Below are positions 5,415-11,718 of a DNA stretch of 11,718 nucleotides, piece by piece. The position numbers were made by a program, and so were the translations under genes. Position 1 is the first letter of the stretch, and each line of letters starts with the position of its first letter. The notes beneath the pieces are model-generated. The model was not told the origin of the DNA and did no database searches. It saw only the letters and a list, made by a program, of their open reading frames with translations. This DNA is from Oscillospiraceae bacterium. GTDB taxonomy: Bacteria; Bacillota; Clostridia; Oscillospirales; Ruminococcaceae. The stretch is taken from assembly GCA_003453215.1 (NCBI GenBank), contig DMMB01000050.1:1-11718 (forward strand), read 5' to 3'.

Positions 5415-6266
5415 TTATGAAATTTGCAAAATCGCTGAAAGCATCGCGGCCTCGTCTTCGTTCAGTACCGTGGCGCACGCCCCGTTGTAATTTACCACCT
5501 GGGTTTCCTCCGGGAAGAAGCCGTACAGTGTTTTATCCAGCAGGAAGTAGTGGGCGCATTCTGTGGGAAGTACGCAGTTCGCCCAGCGCTCGCCGCTATC
5601 ATAGAACATGGCATATACCTGCTCATAATCACTGCCGAAAAGCTGGGAGGAAACAGCGGCCATGGCGTCAAAATCGCTTAGATCAGGGATGGGCAGTTCA
5701 CCGGTCGTAAGAATTTTACTGGCGGTATTTTCATTGCTGTTGCTTGGCCCAAATTCAGAGGATGGATTTTCATCCATGGTGCCGGAACCGGCGGTATTGG
5801 GATTGGGCGCAGAGGAATTTTCCTCTCCGTCTTCTACCTGCTTCTGGTTACCGTTATCGTCCCCCCAGTAGGAAAAGATGCGGTCATCCTCCTCGCCCGG
5901 CAGCTGATTGGCGCCATAGTACATATCGTTTTGCGATGTTTCCGGCGAGGACGTATTATCGGAAAGGCTCTTATTGGCGAACAGCCCGCCTTTTAGCAGA
6001 AAAGTGACCCCGATGGCCAGCACCAGGACGGCAGCAATGCTGCCCCAGCGCCGCCACTGCACCCAGATGATACTCTGCTTTTTCTCCGGGGCGGGGAGGG
6101 CTTCTTCGTTATTTTCAGCATCTTCGGCATCCATACGGGCAAAAAGTGCGGCAGCCGAAAGAGAGGGGGGCAGAGAGGGCTTGCCGGCGTTTTCCAGTTC
6201 CTTTTGCAGCCATGCCCGGTTTTGCTCCTGCTCTTTTTCTTCCGGCTCGTTCCAGTTATCTTTCAT
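5415..6266 (-). CDS. Membrane anti-sigma-like protein, partner of the ECF sigma factor
   Basis: The product is 283 residues. The start ATG at 6264-6266 follows AAGGAGG by six bases and overlaps the sigma factor stop by 11 bases, so the two are translationally coupled. Residues 1-70 are a charged cytoplasmic part with a helical PSLSAAALFARMDAEDAE stretch. One membrane helix lies at about 74-92. An extracytoplasmic linker (about 100-175) is very rich in Asn, Ser, Glu, Asp and Gly, and a folded C-terminal domain (about 190-283) contains two Cys (WANCVLPTECAHYF) and a third in NGACATVL. The HxxxCxxC zinc anti-sigma motif is absent. The role as anti-sigma factor is inferred from position and topology, as in RsiV/RsgI-type pairs; no family match is claimed for the outer domain, which may sense a signal. 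Confidence 0.7.
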   Translation of the reverse strand: MKDNWNEPEEKEQEQNRAWLQKELENAGKPSLPPSLSAAALFARMDAEDAENNEEALPAPEKKQSIIWVQWRRWGSIAAVLVLAIGVTFLLKGGLFANKSLSDNTSSPETSQNDMYYGANQLPGEEDDRIFSYWGDDNGNQKQVEDGEENSSAPNPNTAGSGTMDENPSSEFGPSNSNENTASKILTTGELPIPDLSDFDAMAAVSSQLFGSDYEQVYAMFYDSGERWANCVLPTECAHYFLLDKTLYGFFPEETQVVNYNGACATVLNEDEAAMLSAILQIS

Positions 6267-6804
6267 GGGCCCCCTCCTTTCCATTGGTATCTTGTAATTG
6301 ATGGCGCAGCTTTTTCAGCGAGCGGGAAAGCTTGCTGCTTACCGTACCCTGCGGCAGAGAAAGCATTTCGGCAATTTCCCGCATGGTGTAACCCTCCAGG
6401 GCCGAAAGCAGCACAATCTGCCGTTCTTCCGGCGAAAGGCTTTCCAGTGCTTCCCGCAGTTCTGCGCGGCGGGTGGCGGTTTCCGGCACCGCTTCTTCTG
6501 CGGTTTCGTAGTAACTGTCCAGGTCAATTTCTTTTTTGCGGGTCACTATTTTGCCGATCTGCCGTTTGCACCGCGCCGAAAGGATCCGGAACATCCAGCT
6601 GCGGAACGCTTCCGGTTCCTGCAGGTTCTTCAGCCCTTTCCAGGCTTCGGTAAAGGTATCCGCCACTGCGTCCTCGGCATCAGGTCCGCTGCCCAAGGTA
6701 TATAGCGCCATGCGGTACAAGTCCCCGGCAATGCTTTCGTACAGTTCGCCAAAAGCGGCCCGGCTGCCCGCCTGCGCTTCAGTTACCAGCTGGGTGATGG
6801 TCAT
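6256..6804 (-). CDS. ECF-family RNA polymerase sigma factor
   Basis: The product is 182 residues, the usual size of an ECF sigma factor, with only regions sigma-2 and sigma-4. The start at 6802-6804 has AAGGAAGGTG four bases upstream; an in-frame ATG ten codons earlier lies before this site. Sigma-2 (about residues 14-85) shows the DLYRMALYTLGSGPDAEDAVADTF core for core-polymerase and -10 binding. Sigma-4 (about 115-172) shows LSPEERQIVLLSALEGYTMREIAEML and the recognition helix in PQGTVSSKLSRSLKKL. The next gene overlaps its 3' end and encodes a single-pass membrane protein, the usual arrangement for envelope-stress control. The regulon is unknown; a candidate self-promoter is listed separately. 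The ECF subgroup cannot be set from sequence alone. Confidence 0.92.
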   Translation of the reverse strand: MTITQLVTEAQAGSRAAFGELYESIAGDLYRMALYTLGSGPDAEDAVADTFTEAWKGLKNLQEPEAFRSWMFRILSARCKRQIGKIVTRKKEIDLDSYYETAEEAVPETATRRAELREALESLSPEERQIVLLSALEGYTMREIAEMLSLPQGTVSSKLSRSLKKLRHQLQDTNGKEGAHER

Positions 6805-6849
6805 AACACACCTTCCTTTGCTGTATTGCCCCACCCGGCTTCACCATAA

Positions 6850-6878
6850 TAGTGTCGTCTGCGGCGGGTTTTGTTGCA
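6850..6878 (-). promoter_or_regulatory. Candidate ECF-type autoregulatory promoter
   Basis: On the minus strand TGCAAC (6873-6878) is followed after 15 bases by CGAC (6854-6857), then CACTATTA. An AAC-containing -35 and a CG-containing -10 with this spacing resemble promoters of Firmicutes ECF factors. The site lies about 50 bases ahead of the sigma factor start. It is inference; no second copy was found in the window. Confidence 0.4.
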
Positions 6879-6943
6879 TCGCTTGTTCATTTTTTGTGCA
6901 GAGCCGTCCTATGCTGCTCTGCCGGGTGTTTTCCTCTGCCGCT

Positions 6944-6972
6944 ATTTTACCACACTGCCGCCAAAATGAAAA
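6944..6972 (-). promoter_or_regulatory. Candidate sigma-A promoter of the sigma-factor operon
   Basis: On the minus strand -35 TTTTCA (6967-6972), a 17-base spacer and -10 TAAAAT (6944-6949), with TGG directly before the -10 (extended -10), form a plausible housekeeping promoter. The leader would be about 130 bases and contains a GCAGAGC/GCTCTGC stem (6898-6922). Confidence 0.5.
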
Positions 6973-6979
6973 CCCCGCC

Positions 6980-7008
6980 TTGTGCTTTGTCCCCGGCTGT
7001 GGTATAAT
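6980..7008 (+). promoter_or_regulatory. Sigma-A promoter of the gdpP-rplI-dnaB-tilS operon
   Basis: -35 TTGTGC (6980-6985), a 17-base spacer and a perfect TATAAT (7003-7008) with an extended -10 TGG before it. Transcription would start near 7015, leaving a leader of about 80 bases that contains a GCCGAT/ATCGGC hairpin (7031-7059). Confidence 0.75.
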
Positions 7009-7093
7009 TTCTAATGATTAATCCTTAAAAGCCGATGGAAAACATAAAATCCAATCGGCAGGGCATCTCCATAGAGGGAAACGGAGGGATCTT

Positions 7094-9088
7094 ATGCAGG
7101 AACGTTTGAATCAATACCGTCCTGTCCTGGCGGTTCTCATTGCGGCCTGCGGGTTAATGGCTGCGGTGACCTCCCGTTATGATATGACCGTATTTTATAT
7201 TTGCCTTGGTGCGTGGGCGGTCGTTTCCGCCGGGTGCATCATCTGGATGACAATGATTACCCGCGGCACCCGCCGCCGCTTTACCGAATTGCAGGATTCG
7301 CTGGAACACATCATGAGCGATGCAGTTCTCAATCTGCCCATGCCGTCGCTTATTGTGCGCCAAAGCGGTGAGGTGGTGTGGAGCAATGTCCCCGCCAAGC
7401 GGACGGTATTCCCCGGGCAGGAACTGTTTGGGCATAATGTGGCAGAACTGGTGCCGGGACTGGATTGGCAGGCCGAAAGCAGTGCAGAGGGCCGGGATAT
7501 CATCATTGGCGGGCGGCACTACACCATGTTCCTGATGCACTCTTCCTCCACCAAGGAACCGCTCACCATCATTTCGCTGGTAGATGATAATGACCTGAAA
7601 TTCTACACGCAGGAATACTTCAATTCCCGTCCCTATGTGCTTACCATGCTCATCGATAACTACTCGGAACTTTTTACCGATGCCAAAGAAAATGAGCGCA
7701 GCCGCACAATGGGCCAGATTGAGCATATCATAGAAACCTTTGCCGAAGAAAACGGCGGCCTGGTGAAAAAGCTGGATCGCGACCGCTTTATGGCAGTGGT
7801 GGAAGAACGCTACATGAAAAAGGTCATTGCCGATCGCTTCCCGATCCTCAATGCCATTCGCGCGGTGGATACCGGCGACCGCAACAATGCCACCATGTCC
7901 ATCGGCGTTTCGCCCATGGCGGGCAGCCTGCATGAAAGTGAATCCATCTCCCGGCAGGCGCTGGATATGGCACTGGGACGCGGCGGCGACCAGGTGGCGC
8001 TGCGGCAGAAGAACGGCTACGAATTCTTCGGCGGCACCGGCCGCGGGGTAGAAAAGCGCAACAAAGTCCGCGCCCGCATTATGGCCAATGCCATAACCGA
8101 AGTGGCCGGCACCTGCGATAATATTCTCATTATGGGGCATCGGTTTGCCGATCTGGACTGTTTGGGCGCGGCCATTGGCATGTATGCCGGCCTTTCCACG
8201 CTGGGCAAACCCTGCTATATTGTGCTGGATACCGAAAAGAGCCTGGCACAGCCGCTGTATCGCCATATGCTGCAGCAGGATAAGCGCTATGAGGAGGCAT
8301 TTGTCAGCCCGGCGCAGGGCCTGGATATGGTGGGACGTAATACGCTGCTGGTGGTGGTGGATACCCACATTCCCTCCATTCTGGAAAGCAGAGAAATCTA
8401 CGAAGCCTGCCGCAATGTTATTGTCATCGATCACCACCGCAAGATGGTGGAACACATTGATAACGCCATTATCTTCTTCCACGAGCCATATGCCAGCTCG
8501 GCCAGTGAAATGGTGGCCGAACTGGTGCAGTATTTCAAAGAAGGCAAACTGCGCATCAGCGTAGCGGAAGCGGAAGCGCTGCTGGCGGGGATTATGCTGG
8601 ATACCAAGAGCTTTATTCTGCGCACCGGGGTGCGGACCTTTGAGGCTGCGGCCTTCCTGCGCCGCATGGGCGCCGATACCGTAGCGGTTCGCAAACTGTT
8701 TGCTTCCAGCATGGAAAGTTACCAGGAGCGCAGCCGTCTGGTAAGCGCGGCGGAGGTGTACCGCAGCTGCGCCATCAGCTGTACTTCCGGCGCCAATATA
8801 GAGGGCATCCGGGTGGTAGCTCCGCAGGCGGCCGATGATCTTCTGGGAATCAGCGGGGTAGATGCCTCCTTTGTGCTGTATGAACAGGATGGCGCTATCA
8901 ATATTTCGGCCCGCAGCATGGGGGCCATCAATGTACAGCTCATTCTGGAGGGAATGGGCGGCGGCGGCCACCAAACCATGGCCGGCGCGCAGATCAAAGA
9001 CATCACACTGGAAGACTGCCGCCAGCAGCTGCTGGTTGCGATTGACCGGTATTATGAAGAAAACCCCAAGGGAGGAAAAGAAGCATGA
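7094..9088 (+). CDS. gdpP: GdpP-type cyclic-di-AMP phosphodiesterase
   Basis: The product is 664 residues, the usual GdpP length. It hydrolyses the second messenger c-di-AMP to pApA, affecting potassium balance, cell-wall stress and beta-lactam tolerance. Domains in order: two membrane helices (about 10-26 and 32-53), a PAS-like sensor region (about 68-165), a degenerate GGDEF domain (about 180-310) lacking an active GGDEF box, and a DHH/DHHA1 catalytic module. Metal-binding residues are visible as MGHRFADLD (His349, Asp353, Asp355), VVDTH (Asp423), IDHH (446-448) and MLDT (Asp503), with the DHHA1 signature GGGGHQTMAG near 622-631. The start follows GGAGGG at a good distance. The stop overlaps the rplI start by four bases (ATGA), so the two are translationally coupled. 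Synteny with rplI and dnaB matches other Firmicutes. Confidence 0.95.
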   Translation: MQERLNQYRPVLAVLIAACGLMAAVTSRYDMTVFYICLGAWAVVSAGCIIWMTMITRGTRRRFTELQDSLEHIMSDAVLNLPMPSLIVRQSGEVVWSNVPAKRTVFPGQELFGHNVAELVPGLDWQAESSAEGRDIIIGGRHYTMFLMHSSSTKEPLTIISLVDDNDLKFYTQEYFNSRPYVLTMLIDNYSELFTDAKENERSRTMGQIEHIIETFAEENGGLVKKLDRDRFMAVVEERYMKKVIADRFPILNAIRAVDTGDRNNATMSIGVSPMAGSLHESESISRQALDMALGRGGDQVALRQKNGYEFFGGTGRGVEKRNKVRARIMANAITEVAGTCDNILIMGHRFADLDCLGAAIGMYAGLSTLGKPCYIVLDTEKSLAQPLYRHMLQQDKRYEEAFVSPAQGLDMVGRNTLLVVVDTHIPSILESREIYEACRNVIVIDHHRKMVEHIDNAIIFFHEPYASSASEMVAELVQYFKEGKLRISVAEAEALLAGIMLDTKSFILRTGVRTFEAAAFLRRMGADTVAVRKLFASSMESYQERSRLVSAAEVYRSCAISCTSGANIEGIRVVAPQAADDLLGISGVDASFVLYEQDGAINISARSMGAINVQLILEGMGGGGHQTMAGAQIKDITLEDCRQQLLVAIDRYYEENPKGGKEA

Positions 9089-9531
9089 AAGTAGTACTGA
9101 AGCAGGATGTAAAAGGAACCGGTAAAAAGGGCGAACTGGTAGAAGTAGCCGATGGGTATGCCCGCAATTTTCTGCTGAAAAGAGGCCTGGCCATCCCCGC
9201 CGATGCCGGCGCCATGAATGAACTGAAAAACCGCGAGGCGGCCAAGGCCTATCGTTTGGCCGAAGAACAGAAAGCAGCCGAAGAGCAGAAGGCGGCCATT
9301 GATGGCAAGACTGTGAAGCTGACCGCCAAAGCCGGCGTCAATGGCAAACTGTTCGGTTCCGTCACTGCCAAAGAAATTGCCGAAGGAATGGAAAAGCAGC
9401 TGGGCGTTGCGCTGGAAAAACGCAAGATTGTGCTGAAAGAGGACATTAAAGCTTTTGGCTCCTATTCCATCGAAGTGAAAATTTACAATGGCATTTCCGC
9501 CAATGTTTTTGTAGTGGTTGGGGAAGAATAA
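9085..9531 (+). CDS. rplI: 50S ribosomal protein bL9
   Basis: The product is 148 residues, the usual length of bL9, which binds 23S rRNA near the base of the L1 stalk and limits frameshifting and bypassing. The N-terminal rRNA-binding domain is clear (MKVVLKQDVKGTGKKGELVE, then VADGYARNFLLKRGLA), followed by the long Ala/Glu/Lys-rich connecting helix (about 42-75) and the C-terminal domain with GKLFGSVTAKEIAE. The start codon overlaps the gdpP stop; GGGAGG inside gdpP about 13 bases upstream serves as ribosome binding site. It is the second gene of the operon. Confidence 0.97.
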   Translation: MKVVLKQDVKGTGKKGELVEVADGYARNFLLKRGLAIPADAGAMNELKNREAAKAYRLAEEQKAAEEQKAAIDGKTVKLTAKAGVNGKLFGSVTAKEIAEGMEKQLGVALEKRKIVLKEDIKAFGSYSIEVKIYNGISANVFVVVGEE

Positions 9532-9579
9532 ACGAACCGACAACAGGAAAGAAGTTTACCGAAAAAAGGAGAGATCTCC

Positions 9580-10920
9580 ATGCCTGCGGAGTATATGACC
9601 ACCGAAAACCGCCTGCCCTTCAGCCTGGAAGCGGAGCAATCGGTGCTGGGAGCCGCCCTGCTGGATTCCGGCTGCGTGCCGGAGCTGGTGCGGCTGGTGC
9701 GCCCGGAGTTTTTCTATCGGGAGCAGCACCGCAAGATATTCGAGGTAATTTCCGCTAAATTTACTTTGGGCGAACCCATCGATATTGTTACGGTGATGGA
9801 AGCGGCGGTACGGGAGGAAATCTTCTCCACCCCGGAGAAAACCAAAGCCTATTTGGCACAGCTGGCACAGCTGGTTCCTTCGGTGCGCAATTTGGAGGCC
9901 TATACCAATATTCTGCAGGAGAAATATCACCTGCGCAGCCTTATCACCACCTCCCGGGATATCATTGAGCAGGCCGAAGCCCCGACGGCGGAATCGGAGG
10001 GACTGCTGGAATATGCCGAGCAGCGCATCTATGATATTCGCAATGGACACGATAATGGCAGCCTGATTCCGGTTTCCCGTGTGGTAATGGAAACATTTGA
10101 CCACCTGCAGCGCCTTTCCGGCGAGAACCGGGCCGATTACCTGGGCATTTCCACCGGCTACGGCGATTTGGACCGCACCATTACCGGCCTTAATAAATCC
10201 GACCTGATTTTGGTGGCGGCCCGCCCCGGCATGGGCAAAACGGCTTTTGCCCTTAATGTCGCTGCCAATGTGGCGCTGCGGGGCAAAAAGACGGTGGCCA
10301 TCTTTTCGCTGGAAATGAGCCGCGAGCAGCTGATGAACCGCCTTTTCGCTTCGGAGGGCGGCATTGATAGCCGCCGGCTTTTGACCGGCGAACTTTCCAC
10401 CGAGGACTGGGGCAAAGTGGCCGATCTTTCTCCGATTTTTGGTGCGTCTCCCCTCTACATGGATGATACCGCCGGTATCACCGTAGCGGAAATGAAAGCC
10501 AAACTGCGCCGGGTGCGGGATCTGGGCCTTGTCGTCATCGATTATCTGCAGCTGATGAGCACCGGCCGCCGCAGCGATAACCGTGTGCAGGAGGTTTCCG
10601 AAATCACCCGGAGCCTTAAAATTATGGCCAAGGAGCTGAATGTGCCGGTCATTACCCTTTCTCAGCTTTCCCGCGGGCCGGAAAGCCGCGCCGATCACCG
10701 CCCCATGCTGGCCGATCTGCGTGAATCCGGCTCCATTGAACAGGATGCCGATATTGTCCTGTTCCTGTACCGGGAAGCCTATTACGAAAAAGACCGCGAC
10801 GACCAGTCGGAGGCCGAATGCATCATTGCCAAAAACCGTCATGGCGAAACCGGCAGCATTAACCTGCGGTGGGATGGCCGTTATACCCGGTTCTTCAGCG
10901 TGGATCGCAACCGCGAATGA
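9580..10920 (+). CDS. dnaB: Replicative DNA helicase DnaB
   Basis: The product is 446 residues, the usual size of the hexameric helicase that unwinds DNA ahead of the replisome and recruits primase (called DnaC in Bacillus). The N-terminal domain (about 10-155, RLPFSLEAEQSVLGAALLD) precedes a RecA-like ATPase with Walker A ARPGMGKT at 214-221, Walker B LVVIDYLQL at 317-325, the SQLSRGPESR segment at 361-370 and SGSIEQDADIVLFLYR at about 383-398. No intein interrupts it. The start follows AAGGAGAG by six bases. The 48-base gap after rplI has no terminator. The stop overlaps the tilS start by four bases. Confidence 0.97.
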   Translation: MPAEYMTTENRLPFSLEAEQSVLGAALLDSGCVPELVRLVRPEFFYREQHRKIFEVISAKFTLGEPIDIVTVMEAAVREEIFSTPEKTKAYLAQLAQLVPSVRNLEAYTNILQEKYHLRSLITTSRDIIEQAEAPTAESEGLLEYAEQRIYDIRNGHDNGSLIPVSRVVMETFDHLQRLSGENRADYLGISTGYGDLDRTITGLNKSDLILVAARPGMGKTAFALNVAANVALRGKKTVAIFSLEMSREQLMNRLFASEGGIDSRRLLTGELSTEDWGKVADLSPIFGASPLYMDDTAGITVAEMKAKLRRVRDLGLVVIDYLQLMSTGRRSDNRVQEVSEITRSLKIMAKELNVPVITLSQLSRGPESRADHRPMLADLRESGSIEQDADIVLFLYREAYYEKDRDDQSEAECIIAKNRHGETGSINLRWDGRYTRFFSVDRNRE

Positions 10921-11718
10921 ATACACCACTGGAACAAAAGGCATGGGCGGCGGTACAGCAATATTCCCTGTTCAGGCAGGGCGACAGGATTGCCATCGGG
11001 GTTTCCGGCGGCGCAGATTCTGTCGCTCTTTTGCGCTTTTTGGCAGCCCGCCGGGAGGAAAACCAATGGGATCTGGTGGTTTGCCACATTCACCATGGCC
11101 TGCGTGGGGAAGAGGCGGACCGCGATGAGCGCTTTGTAGGCGCTTTAGCAGAGCATTTGGGCCTGTCCTATGCGGTACGGCATATCGATGCTGCCCGGCT
11201 GGCGCTGGAAGATCATATTTCGGTGGAAGAAGCCGGCCGCAATGCCCGTTATGCTTTTCTGGCCGAAACAGCGGGAGAGGGCGGCTATATTGCCACCGCC
11301 CACACCCTGGATGATACCATAGAAACGGTGCTGATGAACCTGATCCGGGGCACCGGCCTGCATGGGCTTTGCGGCATTCCCCGTACCCGCGGCAACATCA
11401 TCCGCCCGCTGCTGGATGTGACCCGCGCCGAAGTGGAGGAATACCTGGCCCGGTTGGGGCAGCCGTACTGTACCGATAGCACCAACCTGACCGATGACTA
11501 TACCCGCAACCGCATCCGACACGAGATATTGCCGCAGCTTCGGACGTTAAATCCGAATTTTTCCGGAGCGATGGCCCGTATGCTGTCCCAGCTGACCGCC
11601 CAGTGGGAGATGACCGAGACCCTGGCTAATGAGGCGGCGCAGCAGCTCCAGGGCGCCTGCGGCTCCCTGTCCCGGCAGGGCCTTCTGGCCCTGCCACAGC
11701 CGATCTGTGATCGGCTGC
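10917..11718 (+). CDS. tilS: tRNA(Ile)-lysidine synthase, C-terminus beyond the window
   Basis: The frame is open to the window end (267 complete codons) and lacks its C-terminal part. TilS attaches lysine to C34 of the CAU-anticodon tRNA-Ile, changing its codon from AUG to AUA; it is essential in most bacteria. Visible are the PP-loop SGGADS at 30-35, CHIHHGLRGEEADRDE at about 60-75, AHTLDDTIETVLMNLIRGTG in the middle, IRPLLDVTRAEVEEYL, and TDSTN with YTRNRIRHEILPQL, the conserved core of the N-terminal domain. The ATG overlaps the dnaB stop (ATGA) with only a weak ribosome binding site, suggesting translational coupling to dnaB. Confidence 0.93.
   Translation, partial: MNTPLEQKAWAAVQQYSLFRQGDRIAIGVSGGADSVALLRFLAARREENQWDLVVCHIHHGLRGEEADRDERFVGALAEHLGLSYAVRHIDAARLALEDHISVEEAGRNARYAFLAETAGEGGYIATAHTLDDTIETVLMNLIRGTGLHGLCGIPRTRGNIIRPLLDVTRAEVEEYLARLGQPYCTDSTNLTDDYTRNRIRHEILPQLRTLNPNFSGAMARMLSQLTAQWEMTETLANEAAQQLQGACGSLSRQGLLALPQPICDRL

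Noticed and set aside
6898..6922. Hairpin in the sigma operon leader as a terminator
   Set aside because: The 7-bp stem is followed by A-rich sequence on the minus strand, with no T-tract.
7154..8974. 606-codon open frame on the minus strand
   Set aside because: It is antisense to gdpP, whose domains and catalytic residues are unmistakable. The minus frame has the His/Gln/Ala-rich composition typical of the complement of a GC-rich gene.
9556..10944. 462-codon open frame on the minus strand
   Set aside because: It is antisense to dnaB, which has intact Walker motifs and a good ribosome binding site.
1..11718. CRISPR array, toxin-antitoxin pair or phage-defence operon
   Set aside because: No regularly spaced repeats and no recognisable nuclease, toxin or defence domain were found in any frame.

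Overview
The window looks like chromosomal DNA of a spore-forming member of the Clostridia, most likely near Oscillospiraceae/Ruminococcaceae. The reasons are a SpoIID gene, the Firmicutes gene order gdpP-rplI-dnaB-tilS, strong AGGAGG-type ribosome binding sites, moderately GC-rich core genes and encoded CCA ends on the tRNAs. The genus cannot be named from sequence alone.

Left part (about 177-3897): a segment bounded by two identical 23-bp direct repeats (177-199 and 3898-3920). The right repeat is the 3' end of an intact tRNA-Ser(GCU) gene on the minus strand. The left repeat is an isolated copy lying directly against the stop codon of a tyrosine-recombinase gene fragment. This is the footprint of an integrative element that entered the tRNA 3' end and has since decayed. 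It holds the truncated integrase, a 5'-truncated plus-strand ORF fused head to head with it, a lipoprotein with a propeller-like domain, a frameshifted small gene upstream of it, a small membrane-anchored protein, several hairpins, and a promoter-to-terminator noncoding RNA unit at about 3263-3488. That RNA has strong, well-spaced stems and resembles, from memory, the raiA-motif RNA of Clostridia. A 57-nt near-perfect palindrome abuts the right repeat.

Middle part (3898-6804): two tRNA-Ser genes (GCU and UGA) on the minus strand with a promoter ahead of them, then spoIID (minus), a terminator, and an overlapping ECF sigma factor / membrane anti-sigma-like pair (minus) with two candidate promoters, one of them ECF-like and possibly autoregulated.

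Right part (7003-11718): a rightward operon of housekeeping genes. It contains gdpP (c-di-AMP phosphodiesterase), rplI (ribosomal protein bL9), dnaB (replicative helicase) and tilS (tRNA-Ile lysidine synthase, cut by the window end). gdpP/rplI and dnaB/tilS overlap by four bases, and a good sigma-A promoter with an extended -10 lies ahead of gdpP.

The most interesting points are the noncoding RNA unit inside the att-bounded segment, the tRNA-Ser integration scar with its displaced tRNA terminator, and the large palindrome at the element edge.
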